In this document: piece after piece, positions 53,579 through 62,598 of the stretch
Position numbering within the stretch: the stretch's first letter is position 1
How the letters are laid out: each line of letters begins with the position of its first letter
DNA from: an uncultured Faecalibacterium sp.
GTDB lineage: Bacteria > Bacillota > Clostridia > Oscillospirales > Ruminococcaceae
Assembly: GCA_934512105.1 (NCBI GenBank)
Contig: CAKSWQ010000004.1
Location: 1 to 64,000 of the forward strand
Length of the DNA stretch: 64,000 bases
Direction: 5' to 3'
Made by a program: the position numbers and the translations under genes
Notes under the pieces: model-generated
Database searches by the model: none
What the model was told of the DNA's origin: nothing
The model's input: only the letters and a program-made list of their open reading frames with translations

Positions 53579-54673
53579 ATGGCGATTAAAAAACGAATTT
53601 GCACAGTTGTGTGCGATTTGACAAGCGGCGGTGTGGAATCTGTTCTGTTGAACTATTTTTCTCATATAGATTGTACAGAATATGACTTGGATCTTATTAC
53701 TTATGATATTTCCAGCAAAATCTGTGCAAAAAAATTTGAGAAATTGGGTTTTAATATTATTGTTGTTCCACCCAAGCGTGAGGGATTTTACAAAAGTGTA
53801 CGGGCAATGGATCGTGTTATACAGGAAGGAAGATACGATGTTGTTCACGCACATTTGACGGAGTGGAACTGTATTCCGATGTTTCTTGCGTGGAAACATG
53901 GTGTGAAAATACGAATCAGCCATTCACACATGGCAGATTTTCCTTCTAGTTTGAAGCGCAAGGCTGTTTTCGCAATGCAAAAATTGTTCAACCGCATTTT
54001 TGCGACGAAATATTGTGCCTGTGGTGAAGATGCTGCCAAATACTTATATGGTGAAAAGTTGTTTCAAAAAGGCAGTGTACAAATACTGAATAATGCAATC
54101 GATGTCCAACGGTTCGCGCCGAATGCAGCGGTTCGCAAAGAAGTACGGAAGGAACTTGGACTTGATGAATCGATACTTTGTGTTGGACATATTGGTAGAT
54201 TTTTGGAACAGAAAAATCACACTTTCCTAGTTGATATTTTTGCGCAGCTTGTAAAGATGCGCCCGGACAGCTGCTTGCTCCTTTTGGGCATGGGAGATTT
54301 GGAGGCAGAAATTCACAAGAAAGTGGAAGATTTGGGCTTTTCAGATAAGGTGTTATTTTTGGGCGTCAGAAATGATCCGGAGCGATTCTATCAGGCAATG
54401 GACGTATTTTGTTTGCCATCACTCTATGAAGGACTTCCTGTTGTAGGCATTGAGGTGCAGGCGGCCGAGGTTCCTTGCGTAATGTCAGATAAAGTATCTG
54501 CGAAAGTAAAACTTACGCCATTAGTTACAATGATGAGTTTGGAAAAAACTCCGCAGGAATGGGCTGAAAAGTTGATTTATTCAGCGAAGATGGATAAAAC
54601 ACAGAGCTGCTTTCCGGACGAATATGATATTGTAAAAGCAAGTCGGCAATGGGAAGAGCTGTATGGAGGATGA
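53579..54673 (+). CDS. GT4 family glycosyltransferase
   Basis: A protein of 364 residues from ATG 53579, one base after the stop of the previous gene. ATG 53567, which overlaps it, is an alternative. Motifs are TSGGVESVLLNYFSHID, DVVHAHLTEWNCIPM, CVGHIGRFLEQKNHTFLVD and LPSLYEGLPVVGIEVQAA (EGLPxVxIE, as in capsule GT4 enzymes). The donor sugar is unknown. Confidence 0.88.
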   Translation: MAIKKRICTVVCDLTSGGVESVLLNYFSHIDCTEYDLDLITYDISSKICAKKFEKLGFNIIVVPPKREGFYKSVRAMDRVIQEGRYDVVHAHLTEWNCIPMFLAWKHGVKIRISHSHMADFPSSLKRKAVFAMQKLFNRIFATKYCACGEDAAKYLYGEKLFQKGSVQILNNAIDVQRFAPNAAVRKEVRKELGLDESILCVGHIGRFLEQKNHTFLVDIFAQLVKMRPDSCLLLLGMGDLEAEIHKKVEDLGFSDKVLFLGVRNDPERFYQAMDVFCLPSLYEGLPVVGIEVQAAEVPCVMSDKVSAKVKLTPLVTMMSLEKTPQEWAEKLIYSAKMDKTQSCFPDEYDIVKASRQWEELYGG

Positions 54674-54676
54674 TAT

Positions 54677-56146
54677 ATGGAATCGTTGGTTAAAATTCAA
54701 AACAAACGGATTCTTGGCTTTTCTAAAACATTTGCCTTGATTTTGATTTGCGGAATAGATGCACTGGTTCTATCGATATTTAACACCAGTGAAAGCTATC
54801 GCTTTTTGTTTTTGCTGCCCATTTCCTATCTGGTATCATATCTTATATTTGTGCCGATGATTCAGGCAAAATGCAATTATCGCCGGGGTTTTCCATATTA
54901 TATAGCGCAATTTGTTTTGTTCTACCGCTATCTGCTTTTACCGTTGGCATGTCTTTATACAGAAATCTATGGTGGATGGACAGCGTACGGAACGAATGGT
55001 TTTGGAGTGGAGCCGCAGTCTTCAAGCATGACTAAGGCGATTCTTTGGATGTGCACAGAGGCTTTTGCAGCTGAATTTGGCATTTACTTAGGAACGGTTT
55101 GGGCTAGAAAAAGGGAATACAAGAGACAACGAATCCAGTCACTCAGTTTGGAAGTTGAATTTTTACGACATAAAACGGTTTTGTCGATTTTTTGCGTTGG
55201 AGCATTTGCACTACTGCTTCTGTTTCAACGACAAGTCTTTTCACAATTTATGGTTTTGGGAGATGATTTTTCAACGGGCTCGAATTCTACAAGCGGTAGT
55301 CTGTTCAAACTGATTTTTTTAGCATTTCGCTTTGGCGTTCTTCTTTTAGGATATTCTTACTGCGCACAAAACTATAAACAGAATAGAAAGAAAATCTGGA
55401 TTTTGGGCGCAATGTTTTTTCTATTCCTATACATTGGATATAGTGTTGGACTGAGCCGCTGGAATTTGATTCTCCCTGTCTTGGCCAGTGTCGAAATTTT
55501 TGAAGATGCGTTCAAACCGTTTCCGAAAAGCATTTTAGCGATGGTCTTTTTATGTGCAACAGTTGCAGTTATGAGTATCTCTTTCTTTAAGTATGGATAT
55601 CTTTTGAATGGAAGTGGAAATCAGTGGACACAGATGTTCCTTTTGATTTTTCAGCAGTCTAATGAGTATATTTCTGGGCCACGCTCTATTGCTCAAGGCA
55701 TTGAGATGCTTACCGCATATAGGAACAGAATCAATGTTACAACAATATTCAACAGCGTGTTATCTGGATATGCGGGGCTTGCCAGTCTTACGAATGATGC
55801 AAACAAACTGCAATCCTTTTTCAATCAATACGCTCTAGGCGGTCCATTACAGGATCATCCATTAATCTGTCCTATTATTATTGAAGGGCTTGGTTTGTTT
55901 CCGATTTTTCCATGGATATTTTCAATGCTTTTTGAAATGGGAGCTTGTATATTAGACTATAAGAGTAAAACAGCTAATAGCTATGAAAAACGTTTTCTGT
56001 GTGCATATCTTGGATTGTGGTTTGCATTGTGTTTTAATGGAAATACAAAAACCGAGATGGCACAAATTTCTCAGGCCATTCCATGTTTTATTTTGATGTT
56101 TGTAAATCGAAAAGTTGTATTCCGGTGGGGAAATAAAAATGTATAA
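54677..56146 (+). CDS. wzy: Probable Wzy-type polysaccharide polymerase
   Basis: A protein of 489 residues with about ten to twelve hydrophobic segments (for example LILICGIDALVLSIFNTS, VLSIFCVGAFALLLLF and SILAMVFLCATVAVMSISF). A large loop between about 335 and 400 contains ISGPRSIAQGIEML and GGPLQDHPLICPI. Wzy proteins share little sequence, so the call rests on topology, size and position between glycosyltransferases and modifying enzymes. It would polymerise repeat units outside the membrane. It overlaps the next gene by 8 bp. Confidence 0.75.
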   Translation: MESLVKIQNKRILGFSKTFALILICGIDALVLSIFNTSESYRFLFLLPISYLVSYLIFVPMIQAKCNYRRGFPYYIAQFVLFYRYLLLPLACLYTEIYGGWTAYGTNGFGVEPQSSSMTKAILWMCTEAFAAEFGIYLGTVWARKREYKRQRIQSLSLEVEFLRHKTVLSIFCVGAFALLLLFQRQVFSQFMVLGDDFSTGSNSTSGSLFKLIFLAFRFGVLLLGYSYCAQNYKQNRKKIWILGAMFFLFLYIGYSVGLSRWNLILPVLASVEIFEDAFKPFPKSILAMVFLCATVAVMSISFFKYGYLLNGSGNQWTQMFLLIFQQSNEYISGPRSIAQGIEMLTAYRNRINVTTIFNSVLSGYAGLASLTNDANKLQSFFNQYALGGPLQDHPLICPIIIEGLGLFPIFPWIFSMLFEMGACILDYKSKTANSYEKRFLCAYLGLWFALCFNGNTKTEMAQISQAIPCFILMFVNRKVVFRWGNKNV

Positions 56147-57143
56147 AAGATATGATGCAATTGACGTTGAGAGGGGAATAGGAGCAATTTTAGTAATTTT
56201 AGGCCATGCAGGTATTATAGGTCTTTCAAAAACAGTTTTATACTCGTTCCATATGCCTTTATTCTTTTTCCTGAGTGGGATTTTCCTAAAATACGACTCA
56301 AAGCATCGAACAGAATTTATTTTAAAGCGTGTATATAATATTTTAGTCCCATATTTTCTTTTTTATATGTTGCTCTTTGCAAAGGAATGTATATTAGTTC
56401 TGATAGGACATGGTTCCTGGAAAAATATGGTGAAATTACTGATCGGAATGGTTTTGCAAATGAGGACAACAGAATATGGTGGAAAGTTTTGGTTTCTTCC
56501 AGTATTGTTTGGAGGAACTTTAATTTGTGCAATAACAGAAGAATTTGTTTACAAACTTCAAAAAAAATCCATCCGACTTATCTGCGCTGGAATTTCTTTT
56601 TTAGGCGGCTGCGCAAGTATTATCCTTTTGAAAAAACCGTTATTGTGGAATCTTGACGCAGCAATGATAGCAGCAAGTTTTATGATTATTGGAATGACAG
56701 CAAAAGAAAAGTTTCTCGAACTTTTTACATTAGAAAAGAAAAAATGCGTGTTTCTTTTTTGCGTTGCAGCTATCGGAAATATATCTTTTGCGCTTTGGAA
56801 TTTTTGGATTACTGGTCGAAATTCAGATTTGTATTGGATGGTAATTGGCAATCCGATCATATACACTTTGGCGAGTTATGCCGGAATTCTTGCCATTACA
56901 ATGTTGGCGGCTTGTTATCAACCTAAAATGATTGCATTTATTGGACGAAATAGCTTATTGTACTATTGCTTGCATCACGAATTTGTCTTTCCGGTTCTAA
57001 AAATAGTTGTTGCATTTTTACCGTGGCAAAGACTAGCGCCATATTATATGACAGTGTTTGCATGTATTTTGATTGCTCCGCTTTGTGTTTTAATTAAAAG
57101 GTATGCTCCGTTGTTTGCCGGAATAAAAACATATAAAAGGTGA
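56139..57143 (+). CDS. Acyltransferase-3 family membrane protein
   Basis: A protein of 334 residues. The start MYKRYDAIDVERGIGAILVILGHAG and the following YSFHMPLFFFLSGIFLKYD match the acyltransferase-3 (OafA-like) family, with the conserved His. About ten membrane helices follow. Such enzymes O-acetylate cell-surface glycans. ATG 56139 follows GGTGGGGAAA and overlaps wzy. It is AT-rich like its neighbours. Confidence 0.87.
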   Translation: MYKRYDAIDVERGIGAILVILGHAGIIGLSKTVLYSFHMPLFFFLSGIFLKYDSKHRTEFILKRVYNILVPYFLFYMLLFAKECILVLIGHGSWKNMVKLLIGMVLQMRTTEYGGKFWFLPVLFGGTLICAITEEFVYKLQKKSIRLICAGISFLGGCASIILLKKPLLWNLDAAMIAASFMIIGMTAKEKFLELFTLEKKKCVFLFCVAAIGNISFALWNFWITGRNSDLYWMVIGNPIIYTLASYAGILAITMLAACYQPKMIAFIGRNSLLYYCLHHEFVFPVLKIVVAFLPWQRLAPYYMTVFACILIAPLCVLIKRYAPLFAGIKTYKR

Positions 57144-57151
57144 AAAATATA

Positions 57152-58300
57152 ATGATTGGATTAGTTACTTGTTTTGAAGTTTACAATTATGGAAGTCAGC
57201 TGATGTCATTGGCACTTCAGATGATGATGGATGAGCTGGACTATTCTTGTGAACAAATCAATTATGTCCCAAAACGAGATTTGCATTATATCTGTTCTGT
57301 ACCTTTTAAACTGACAAATCAGGCACTGATTGAACATAAACAGGAACTGAAACAAAAGCAGAATCTGGTAGAACAGAGTTCGGATCAGAAGCGGTTATTT
57401 CAAAAGAAGAAAGAAGCTTTTGACCGGTTTATTAAGGAAAATATGAACCTTTCAAAACCTGCTGTCGGCTACCGAGCATTGACGCAATTAGCAAATCAGT
57501 ATGACTGCGTTCTGCTGGGAAGCGATCAGGTGTGGCATCCGATGAATTTGGAAGGAGATTTTAAAAATCTGATGTTTGTTCCAGATCGGATTCCTAAAAT
57601 TGCATACGGCGCCAGTTTTAGTGTAAATGACATACCGAAAAATCAGATTAGACGGACAAAACAGTATCTGAATAGGATTCCTTACAAATCTGTCAGAGAA
57701 AAACAAGGCGCAGATTTGATTGGGGAACTGACCGGAGAAAACGTTCCGGTTGTTCTTGATCCAACATTGATGACAACAATGAAACAATGGAAAGATAAAA
57801 TTGATAAGAGGCTTGTGCCCGGAGAGCCCTATATTTTTACATATTTTTTAGGAAAAGACCCTGCGAACAGAAAGAGAGTATTGGAGTTAAAAAAAGAAAC
57901 CGGTCTGAAAGTAGCAGCGATTGATCTTTACAATATAGAAAATGTAAATTATATCGATTGGCCCGTAGATTGTGCAGGGCCAGGAGATTTTGTCGGTTTG
58001 ATTCAGGGAGCAAAATATATTTGTACAGATTCATTCCATGGAACAGTATTTTCTATCCTGAATGAAAAAAAGTTTGTTACCTTCCTTCGCTATGCTGGTG
58101 GAGCAACCAATGCAGGAAATTCCAGAATCGGAAGCTTGCTGGAACAGCTTGCTTTGATGGATCGAATTTATGCAGATGGTGCAGTGCAGAAGCAGATAGA
58201 CCAAGGCATTGATTATGCATTGGTAAATGAAAAACTGAATGCTCTGCGGGAGACTTCATGGACATTTTTAAAAAATGCGTTAAAAGGATTCAATTTATGA
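57152..58300 (+). CDS. Polysaccharide pyruvyl transferase family protein, first copy
   Basis: A protein of 382 residues from ATG 57152 (AAAAGGTG upstream). A GTG at 57140 overlapping the previous stop is an alternative. The family transfers pyruvate from PEP as a ketal onto sugars. Seen are GLVTCFEVYNYGSQLMSLALQ, DCVLLGSDQVWHPMN, PVVLDPTLMTTMKQW and ICTDSFHGTVFSIL, with the family's conserved SDQVW and DSFHG motifs. Its stop overlaps the start of the FrhB-like gene (ATGA). Confidence 0.88.
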   Translation: MIGLVTCFEVYNYGSQLMSLALQMMMDELDYSCEQINYVPKRDLHYICSVPFKLTNQALIEHKQELKQKQNLVEQSSDQKRLFQKKKEAFDRFIKENMNLSKPAVGYRALTQLANQYDCVLLGSDQVWHPMNLEGDFKNLMFVPDRIPKIAYGASFSVNDIPKNQIRRTKQYLNRIPYKSVREKQGADLIGELTGENVPVVLDPTLMTTMKQWKDKIDKRLVPGEPYIFTYFLGKDPANRKRVLELKKETGLKVAAIDLYNIENVNYIDWPVDCAGPGDFVGLIQGAKYICTDSFHGTVFSILNEKKFVTFLRYAGGATNAGNSRIGSLLEQLALMDRIYADGAVQKQIDQGIDYALVNEKLNALRETSWTFLKNALKGFNL

Positions 58301-59463
58301 TAGAAAAAATGACAAAAGAGAGATGCTCTGGCTGCAGTGCGTGCCGTTCGGTATGCCCGAAACAGGCGATTTCCATGCTTCCAGATAAAGAAGGATTCTT
58401 GTACCCTGAAGTTGATATGGAAAAATGCGTAGGATGTAATCAATGTGTTCGTGTGTGCCCAGTTTTAAATGCAAAACCACAGAGCAATCGTGTTCCAAAT
58501 GCAGTTGTATGTGCATCAAAGGAACCAGTGCTTCGGCAAAAAAGCACATCAGGAGGATTTTTTGCAGAGCTTGCGCATTATGTGCTAAAAAATGGGGGCA
58601 TCGTTTTTGGCGTGGAATTTGATGAGCGCTATTTGACGCACCATTGTGTAATAGAAAAAGAAGCCGAATTGTCCAGAATTTGTCGGTCAAAGTATATTCA
58701 AAGTAATGTTCAGGATACATATTGGCAGGCAGGCCAGTATCTGAAAAGTGGTCGGTTGGTACTATTTTCTGGAACGGCTTGCCAGATTGCAGGTTTGAAG
58801 GCATATTTGAAAAAAGAATATGAAAATTTGATTACCTGCGATGTGGTCTGCCGCGGCGTTATGTCTCCAAAACTTTGGAGAAAGTATCTGGATGAATTAG
58901 AACAAAAATTTCACAGTAAAATTTCTTATATCGGGTTTCGGGAAAAGAAGAAAAGTTTTCATAAGTCACGAATGGTGATCCGGTTTGAAAATGGAAAAGT
59001 TTATGCACCGAGTACAAATGTTGAATGGATCAGTAGATTTTTTGCAGAAGGACTTAATTTGAGACCATCGTGTTATCAGTGCTCTTTTAAGGGGTATGAC
59101 AGAGCAAGCGATTTTACCATGTTTGACTGTTGGAATCTTGGACGACTGGTTGATGGAGCAACGGATGACGACAAGGGATACACCAATGTGTTGCTCCATA
59201 CAGAAAAAGCTGCTCAATATTTTGAAAAAATAAAGAGTAGGCTTAAGTATTGGCCCATAGATGCAGAAATGGCAAAAAGATACGATGGTATTATGTTGGA
59301 AAATGCTGTCAAAAAACCCCAGAAGAGACAGGATTTTATGGAGAAAATAGATACACTGACAGTAACAGAACTGGGAGAAAAATTTGCTCCAATTCCTATG
59401 AAAATAAAAGTCAAAGAAGTAATAAAAAATTTGCTAAAAGCGTTGCATATTATGGAAGCGTAA
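58297..59463 (+). CDS. FrhB-like iron-sulfur protein (coenzyme F420 hydrogenase beta subunit family), first copy
   Basis: About 388 residues. Two N-terminal ferredoxin clusters are RCSGCSACRSVCPK and KCVGCNQCVRVCPV. The rest follows the FrhB/FdhB N- and C-terminal families: KSTSGGFFAELAHYVL, SKYIQSNVQDTYW, LFSGTACQIAGLKAYL, DVVCRGVMSPKLW and SCYQCSFKGYDRASDFTM with further cysteines. Such genes often accompany pyruvyl transferases in EPS loci. No role is established that I know of. It could perform a redox step on a sugar. ATG 58297 overlaps the preceding gene. ATG 58258 is less likely. Confidence 0.87.
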   Translation: MIEKMTKERCSGCSACRSVCPKQAISMLPDKEGFLYPEVDMEKCVGCNQCVRVCPVLNAKPQSNRVPNAVVCASKEPVLRQKSTSGGFFAELAHYVLKNGGIVFGVEFDERYLTHHCVIEKEAELSRICRSKYIQSNVQDTYWQAGQYLKSGRLVLFSGTACQIAGLKAYLKKEYENLITCDVVCRGVMSPKLWRKYLDELEQKFHSKISYIGFREKKKSFHKSRMVIRFENGKVYAPSTNVEWISRFFAEGLNLRPSCYQCSFKGYDRASDFTMFDCWNLGRLVDGATDDDKGYTNVLLHTEKAAQYFEKIKSRLKYWPIDAEMAKRYDGIMLENAVKKPQKRQDFMEKIDTLTVTELGEKFAPIPMKIKVKEVIKNLLKALHIMEA

Positions 59464-59473
59464 AGGAGAAAAA

Positions 59474-60031
59474 ATGCCTAAAAAGCTTAATAATAAACTC
59501 GAAAAAATAATATATCATACAGGAGTTTTACTTGTTGGAAATTCCTTTGTTTTTCATCTGCATTCAAGGCATTTGCGAAAATGGTTTTTTCAGCTTTTGG
59601 GAGGAAAAATTGGAAAAGGCTCCTATTTCTTTCGGAGATGTGAATTTAGCTGGATTGGAAGAATTCAAATTGGTGACCACACGTCAATTGGTGGCTGTTG
59701 CTATTTGGATGGAAGAGGCACTTTAAATATTGGAAGTAATGTTAATATTTCCAGTCATGTGCAGATGATTACAGGAAATCATCTGGTAGATGATCCGGAC
59801 TTTAAAGATACATATCTTCCTATTACAATTGGCGACAGAGCTTGGATAGGAACACGAGCAATTATACTGTCTGGCGTGACGATTGGTGAAGGTGCAGTCG
59901 TTGGTGCCGGCGCAGTTGTTACAAAAGATATTCCGCCATATACAGTCTGGGGTGGGGTTCCAGCAAAGTATATTAAAGATCGCAACAAAAATTTAAGGTA
60001 CCAGCTTGGAGAAATTGCTCCTTTGCGGTAA
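59474..60031 (+). CDS. Left-handed beta-helix (hexapeptide) acyltransferase
   Basis: A protein of 185 residues. Hexapeptide repeats begin near residue 45 (GGKIGKGSYFFRR, IGRIQIGDHTSIGGCC) and continue to the C-terminal GDRAWIGTRAIILSGVTIGEGAVVGAGAVVTKD, ending with VWGGVPAKYIKDR. This matches NodL/LacA/WbbJ-like O-acetyltransferases. It has no membrane segment and would act on sugar in the cytoplasm. AAAGGAGAAAAA precedes the ATG. Confidence 0.9.
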   Translation: MPKKLNNKLEKIIYHTGVLLVGNSFVFHLHSRHLRKWFFQLLGGKIGKGSYFFRRCEFSWIGRIQIGDHTSIGGCCYLDGRGTLNIGSNVNISSHVQMITGNHLVDDPDFKDTYLPITIGDRAWIGTRAIILSGVTIGEGAVVGAGAVVTKDIPPYTVWGGVPAKYIKDRNKNLRYQLGEIAPLR

Positions 60032-60048
60032 ACCATACGGAGGAAACT

Positions 60049-61173
60049 ATGAAAATTGCGCTAATCACATTTCACCATGTGATCAATTATGGTTCTGCGC
60101 TGCAATCTTACGCCACGCAGACGATATTGGAACGGTTGGGCGCACAAGTTGATGTGATCGATTATGTGAACAATGTAAATCGAGATGATTTGCTGCTGAA
60201 AAACCGTGCGAATGAGTCGAGATTTGGCTCGATTCCAGTTGTAAGAGAATTGTATATGGCGTTTATGGCCTATGACATCCAGCACATGACAGACGTTTTT
60301 TCAAAATATTGGAAAGAACGGCTTCATTTGACGGAACGATTTTTCAGTTGTGAAGAAATAGAAAAGGGCCTGAGCAAGCAGTATGATGCGTACTGCACCG
60401 GAAGTGATCAGGTATGGAATACTCATGTCAGCCCAAACAGTCAGGGGGTGGATCCTGCTTTCTACTTGGAATTTGCGCCAAAAGGAGCGTATTGCTTTTC
60501 GTATGCAGCAAGCTTTGGAATGAAGTCTGTGAAGGAAGAGGAAGGCCGCTCCATTCAGGAAAAACTGAAAAAATATCGTCATATTTCGGTTCGGGAAACA
60601 GCTGGCCTTGAGATTTTAAGGAAACTTGGCTATTCGGATGCGAAACTGGTTCTGGACCCAACATTTCTGTTGAAGAAAGAAGAATGGCGTCAGCTGGAAC
60701 AGCCCATAAAAACACCGGAACATTATATTTTGACCTATCAGCTTCATAAGAACCCTGCAATGAAGCAATACATAAAGAGAATGTCTCAAAAAACCGGGTT
60801 GCCGGTCGTTAACATTTCATTCTCCTGGCGAGGTTATCTTCAGTCCAGATATGCTGCGTATGGAATTCGACCGGAACAGTTTGTTTATTTATTTGACCAT
60901 GCAGACTATGTGATTACGGATTCTTTCCATGCAACATGCTTTTCTGTTATTTTTAAAAAGCCGTTTGTTTCTATTTACTCAGATCCGTTTAATAATCGTA
61001 TGGAAAGTATTCTTACCTTAACTGGACTAAACCAGCGTCATTTGAAAGATTATGATGACGAAAACTGTCTGACTGCGCCGGTCAAGTTTGAGCAGGCAGA
61101 AAAAGTGATTCAAATGGAACGGATGGCTTCTATACAGTGGCTGAAAATGGTTATTGGTGAAATAGAAAAATGA
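60049..61173 (+). CDS. Polysaccharide pyruvyl transferase family protein, second copy
   Basis: A protein of 374 residues. ALITFHHVINYGSALQSYATQ, YCTGSDQVWNTHVSPN, LVLDPTFLLKKEEW and YVITDSFHATCFSVIFKKP parallel the first copy, with SDQVW and DSFHA motifs. It is diverged enough to suggest a different acceptor rather than a recent duplication. ACGGAGGAAACT precedes the ATG. Its stop overlaps the flippase start by 4 bp. Confidence 0.88.
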   Translation: MKIALITFHHVINYGSALQSYATQTILERLGAQVDVIDYVNNVNRDDLLLKNRANESRFGSIPVVRELYMAFMAYDIQHMTDVFSKYWKERLHLTERFFSCEEIEKGLSKQYDAYCTGSDQVWNTHVSPNSQGVDPAFYLEFAPKGAYCFSYAASFGMKSVKEEEGRSIQEKLKKYRHISVRETAGLEILRKLGYSDAKLVLDPTFLLKKEEWRQLEQPIKTPEHYILTYQLHKNPAMKQYIKRMSQKTGLPVVNISFSWRGYLQSRYAAYGIRPEQFVYLFDHADYVITDSFHATCFSVIFKKPFVSIYSDPFNNRMESILTLTGLNQRHLKDYDDENCLTAPVKFEQAEKVIQMERMASIQWLKMVIGEIEK

Positions 61174-62555
61174 ACAAAAATATAAAGGCAAGTTCCTGGT
61201 ATTTGATTGGCAACCTGTTCGATAAGGCAATTGCATTTTTGACGATTCCCATATTCACAAGAATGTTAACAACGACGGAATATGGCATTGTCAATACTTA
61301 TATTTCTTATGTTACAATTCTGACAATTGTTTTGGGGCTTTCTATGGAAGCCTCAGTTCAGACCGCTTATTTTGAATTTAAGGAAGACATGGAGTCTTAC
61401 GCATCCACAATTGCCATTGGCGCAGGTGCATTTACCTTGATCTTTTCGGCGGCAGTTGTAGTCGGAATTCATATATTAAATATTCAGGTGCCCTGGATTA
61501 TGGTTGGGCTTGCGATCCTACAGGGCTTTATGACTTATGTGACGAACATTGCAAAAATGTATTACATGATGCAAGTCAGTTATATAAAACGTGTTATCTT
61601 AATGTCAGTTCCGCATACACTGATTGCATTTTTATCTGTTTGGGGAATCAGTCTTTGCCAGACGGAAAAATATATGGGAAGAATTGTTCCGTATGCACTG
61701 GTTATGACGGCGTTTGGCGTTGCGATACTGATTGGGTTTATTCGGAAAGCAAAATGCAAATTCAGCAAAACATATTTCCACTATGCAATTTCTTATTCGC
61801 TGCCTATCATTTTTCATGCATTGTCGTTGCAGATACTGGCACAGTTTGATAAAATCATGATTACGTCTATGCGAAGTGCAGCAGAAACAGGCGTATATAG
61901 CCTTATTTATAATGTAGGGCTGGTCTCACAGGTATTTACGAACGCATTTGATAACGCATGGTTGCCTTGGTTCCAAAAAAAGATGTATCAGGGCGGTCAA
62001 GAGAAAACTGTCAATAAGAATGCGGGCAGATTGATGATGATTGTAGCGGTACTGGTAGCAGGAATCATACTAGTTGCTCCTGAAGTAATAAAAATTTTGG
62101 CAACACAGGAATATTGGTCGGGGATTCCGATGGTGGTTCCAATTATTCTGGCCACGTTCACAATGTTTATGTACACGCTGGAAGTTCATACAGAGTATTG
62201 CTATAAGCGTACAAAACAAATTCCAATTTACACAATGATAGCGGCACTATCTAATTTAATTTTAAATTATATTTTCATTCCCAAATATGGCGCAACGGCT
62301 GCGGCTTATACAACACTTATTGCTTATATTGTGTCGTTTGTTTTGCATTATTATGCAGCACATAAGTGTAACAAGGATGTACTGCCGTTCCAGATTTTTG
62401 TTTTTCCCATTATTGTGGCATTAGTGGCATCCGCATTTATGCAGGTGTTCTTAAATGCTTGGATATGTCGTTGGATCGTAGCTGTTATACTGGGCGTTTT
62501 GTTTCTCGTTTATGCATATAAAAATAAATTATTGAGAACGATGCTTGCAGATTAA
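61170..62555 (+). CDS. wzx: Wzx-type polysaccharide flippase
   Basis: A protein of 461 residues with about twelve to fourteen membrane helices. The N-terminus ASSWYLIGNLFDKAIAFLTIPIF and FTRMLTTTEYGIVNTYISYV are typical of the polysaccharide-synthesis (MOP/Wzx) family. QFDKIMITSMRSAAETGVYSL in the middle is also characteristic. It would move undecaprenyl-linked repeat units across the membrane for Wzy. Confidence 0.92.
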   Translation: MNKNIKASSWYLIGNLFDKAIAFLTIPIFTRMLTTTEYGIVNTYISYVTILTIVLGLSMEASVQTAYFEFKEDMESYASTIAIGAGAFTLIFSAAVVVGIHILNIQVPWIMVGLAILQGFMTYVTNIAKMYYMMQVSYIKRVILMSVPHTLIAFLSVWGISLCQTEKYMGRIVPYALVMTAFGVAILIGFIRKAKCKFSKTYFHYAISYSLPIIFHALSLQILAQFDKIMITSMRSAAETGVYSLIYNVGLVSQVFTNAFDNAWLPWFQKKMYQGGQEKTVNKNAGRLMMIVAVLVAGIILVAPEVIKILATQEYWSGIPMVVPIILATFTMFMYTLEVHTEYCYKRTKQIPIYTMIAALSNLILNYIFIPKYGATAAAYTTLIAYIVSFVLHYYAAHKCNKDVLPFQIFVFPIIVALVASAFMQVFLNAWICRWIVAVILGVLFLVYAYKNKLLRTMLAD

Positions 62556-62598
62556 AGTGAGTAGTTCTCTAAAGAAATGTGTGAAAGGTGACTGATAA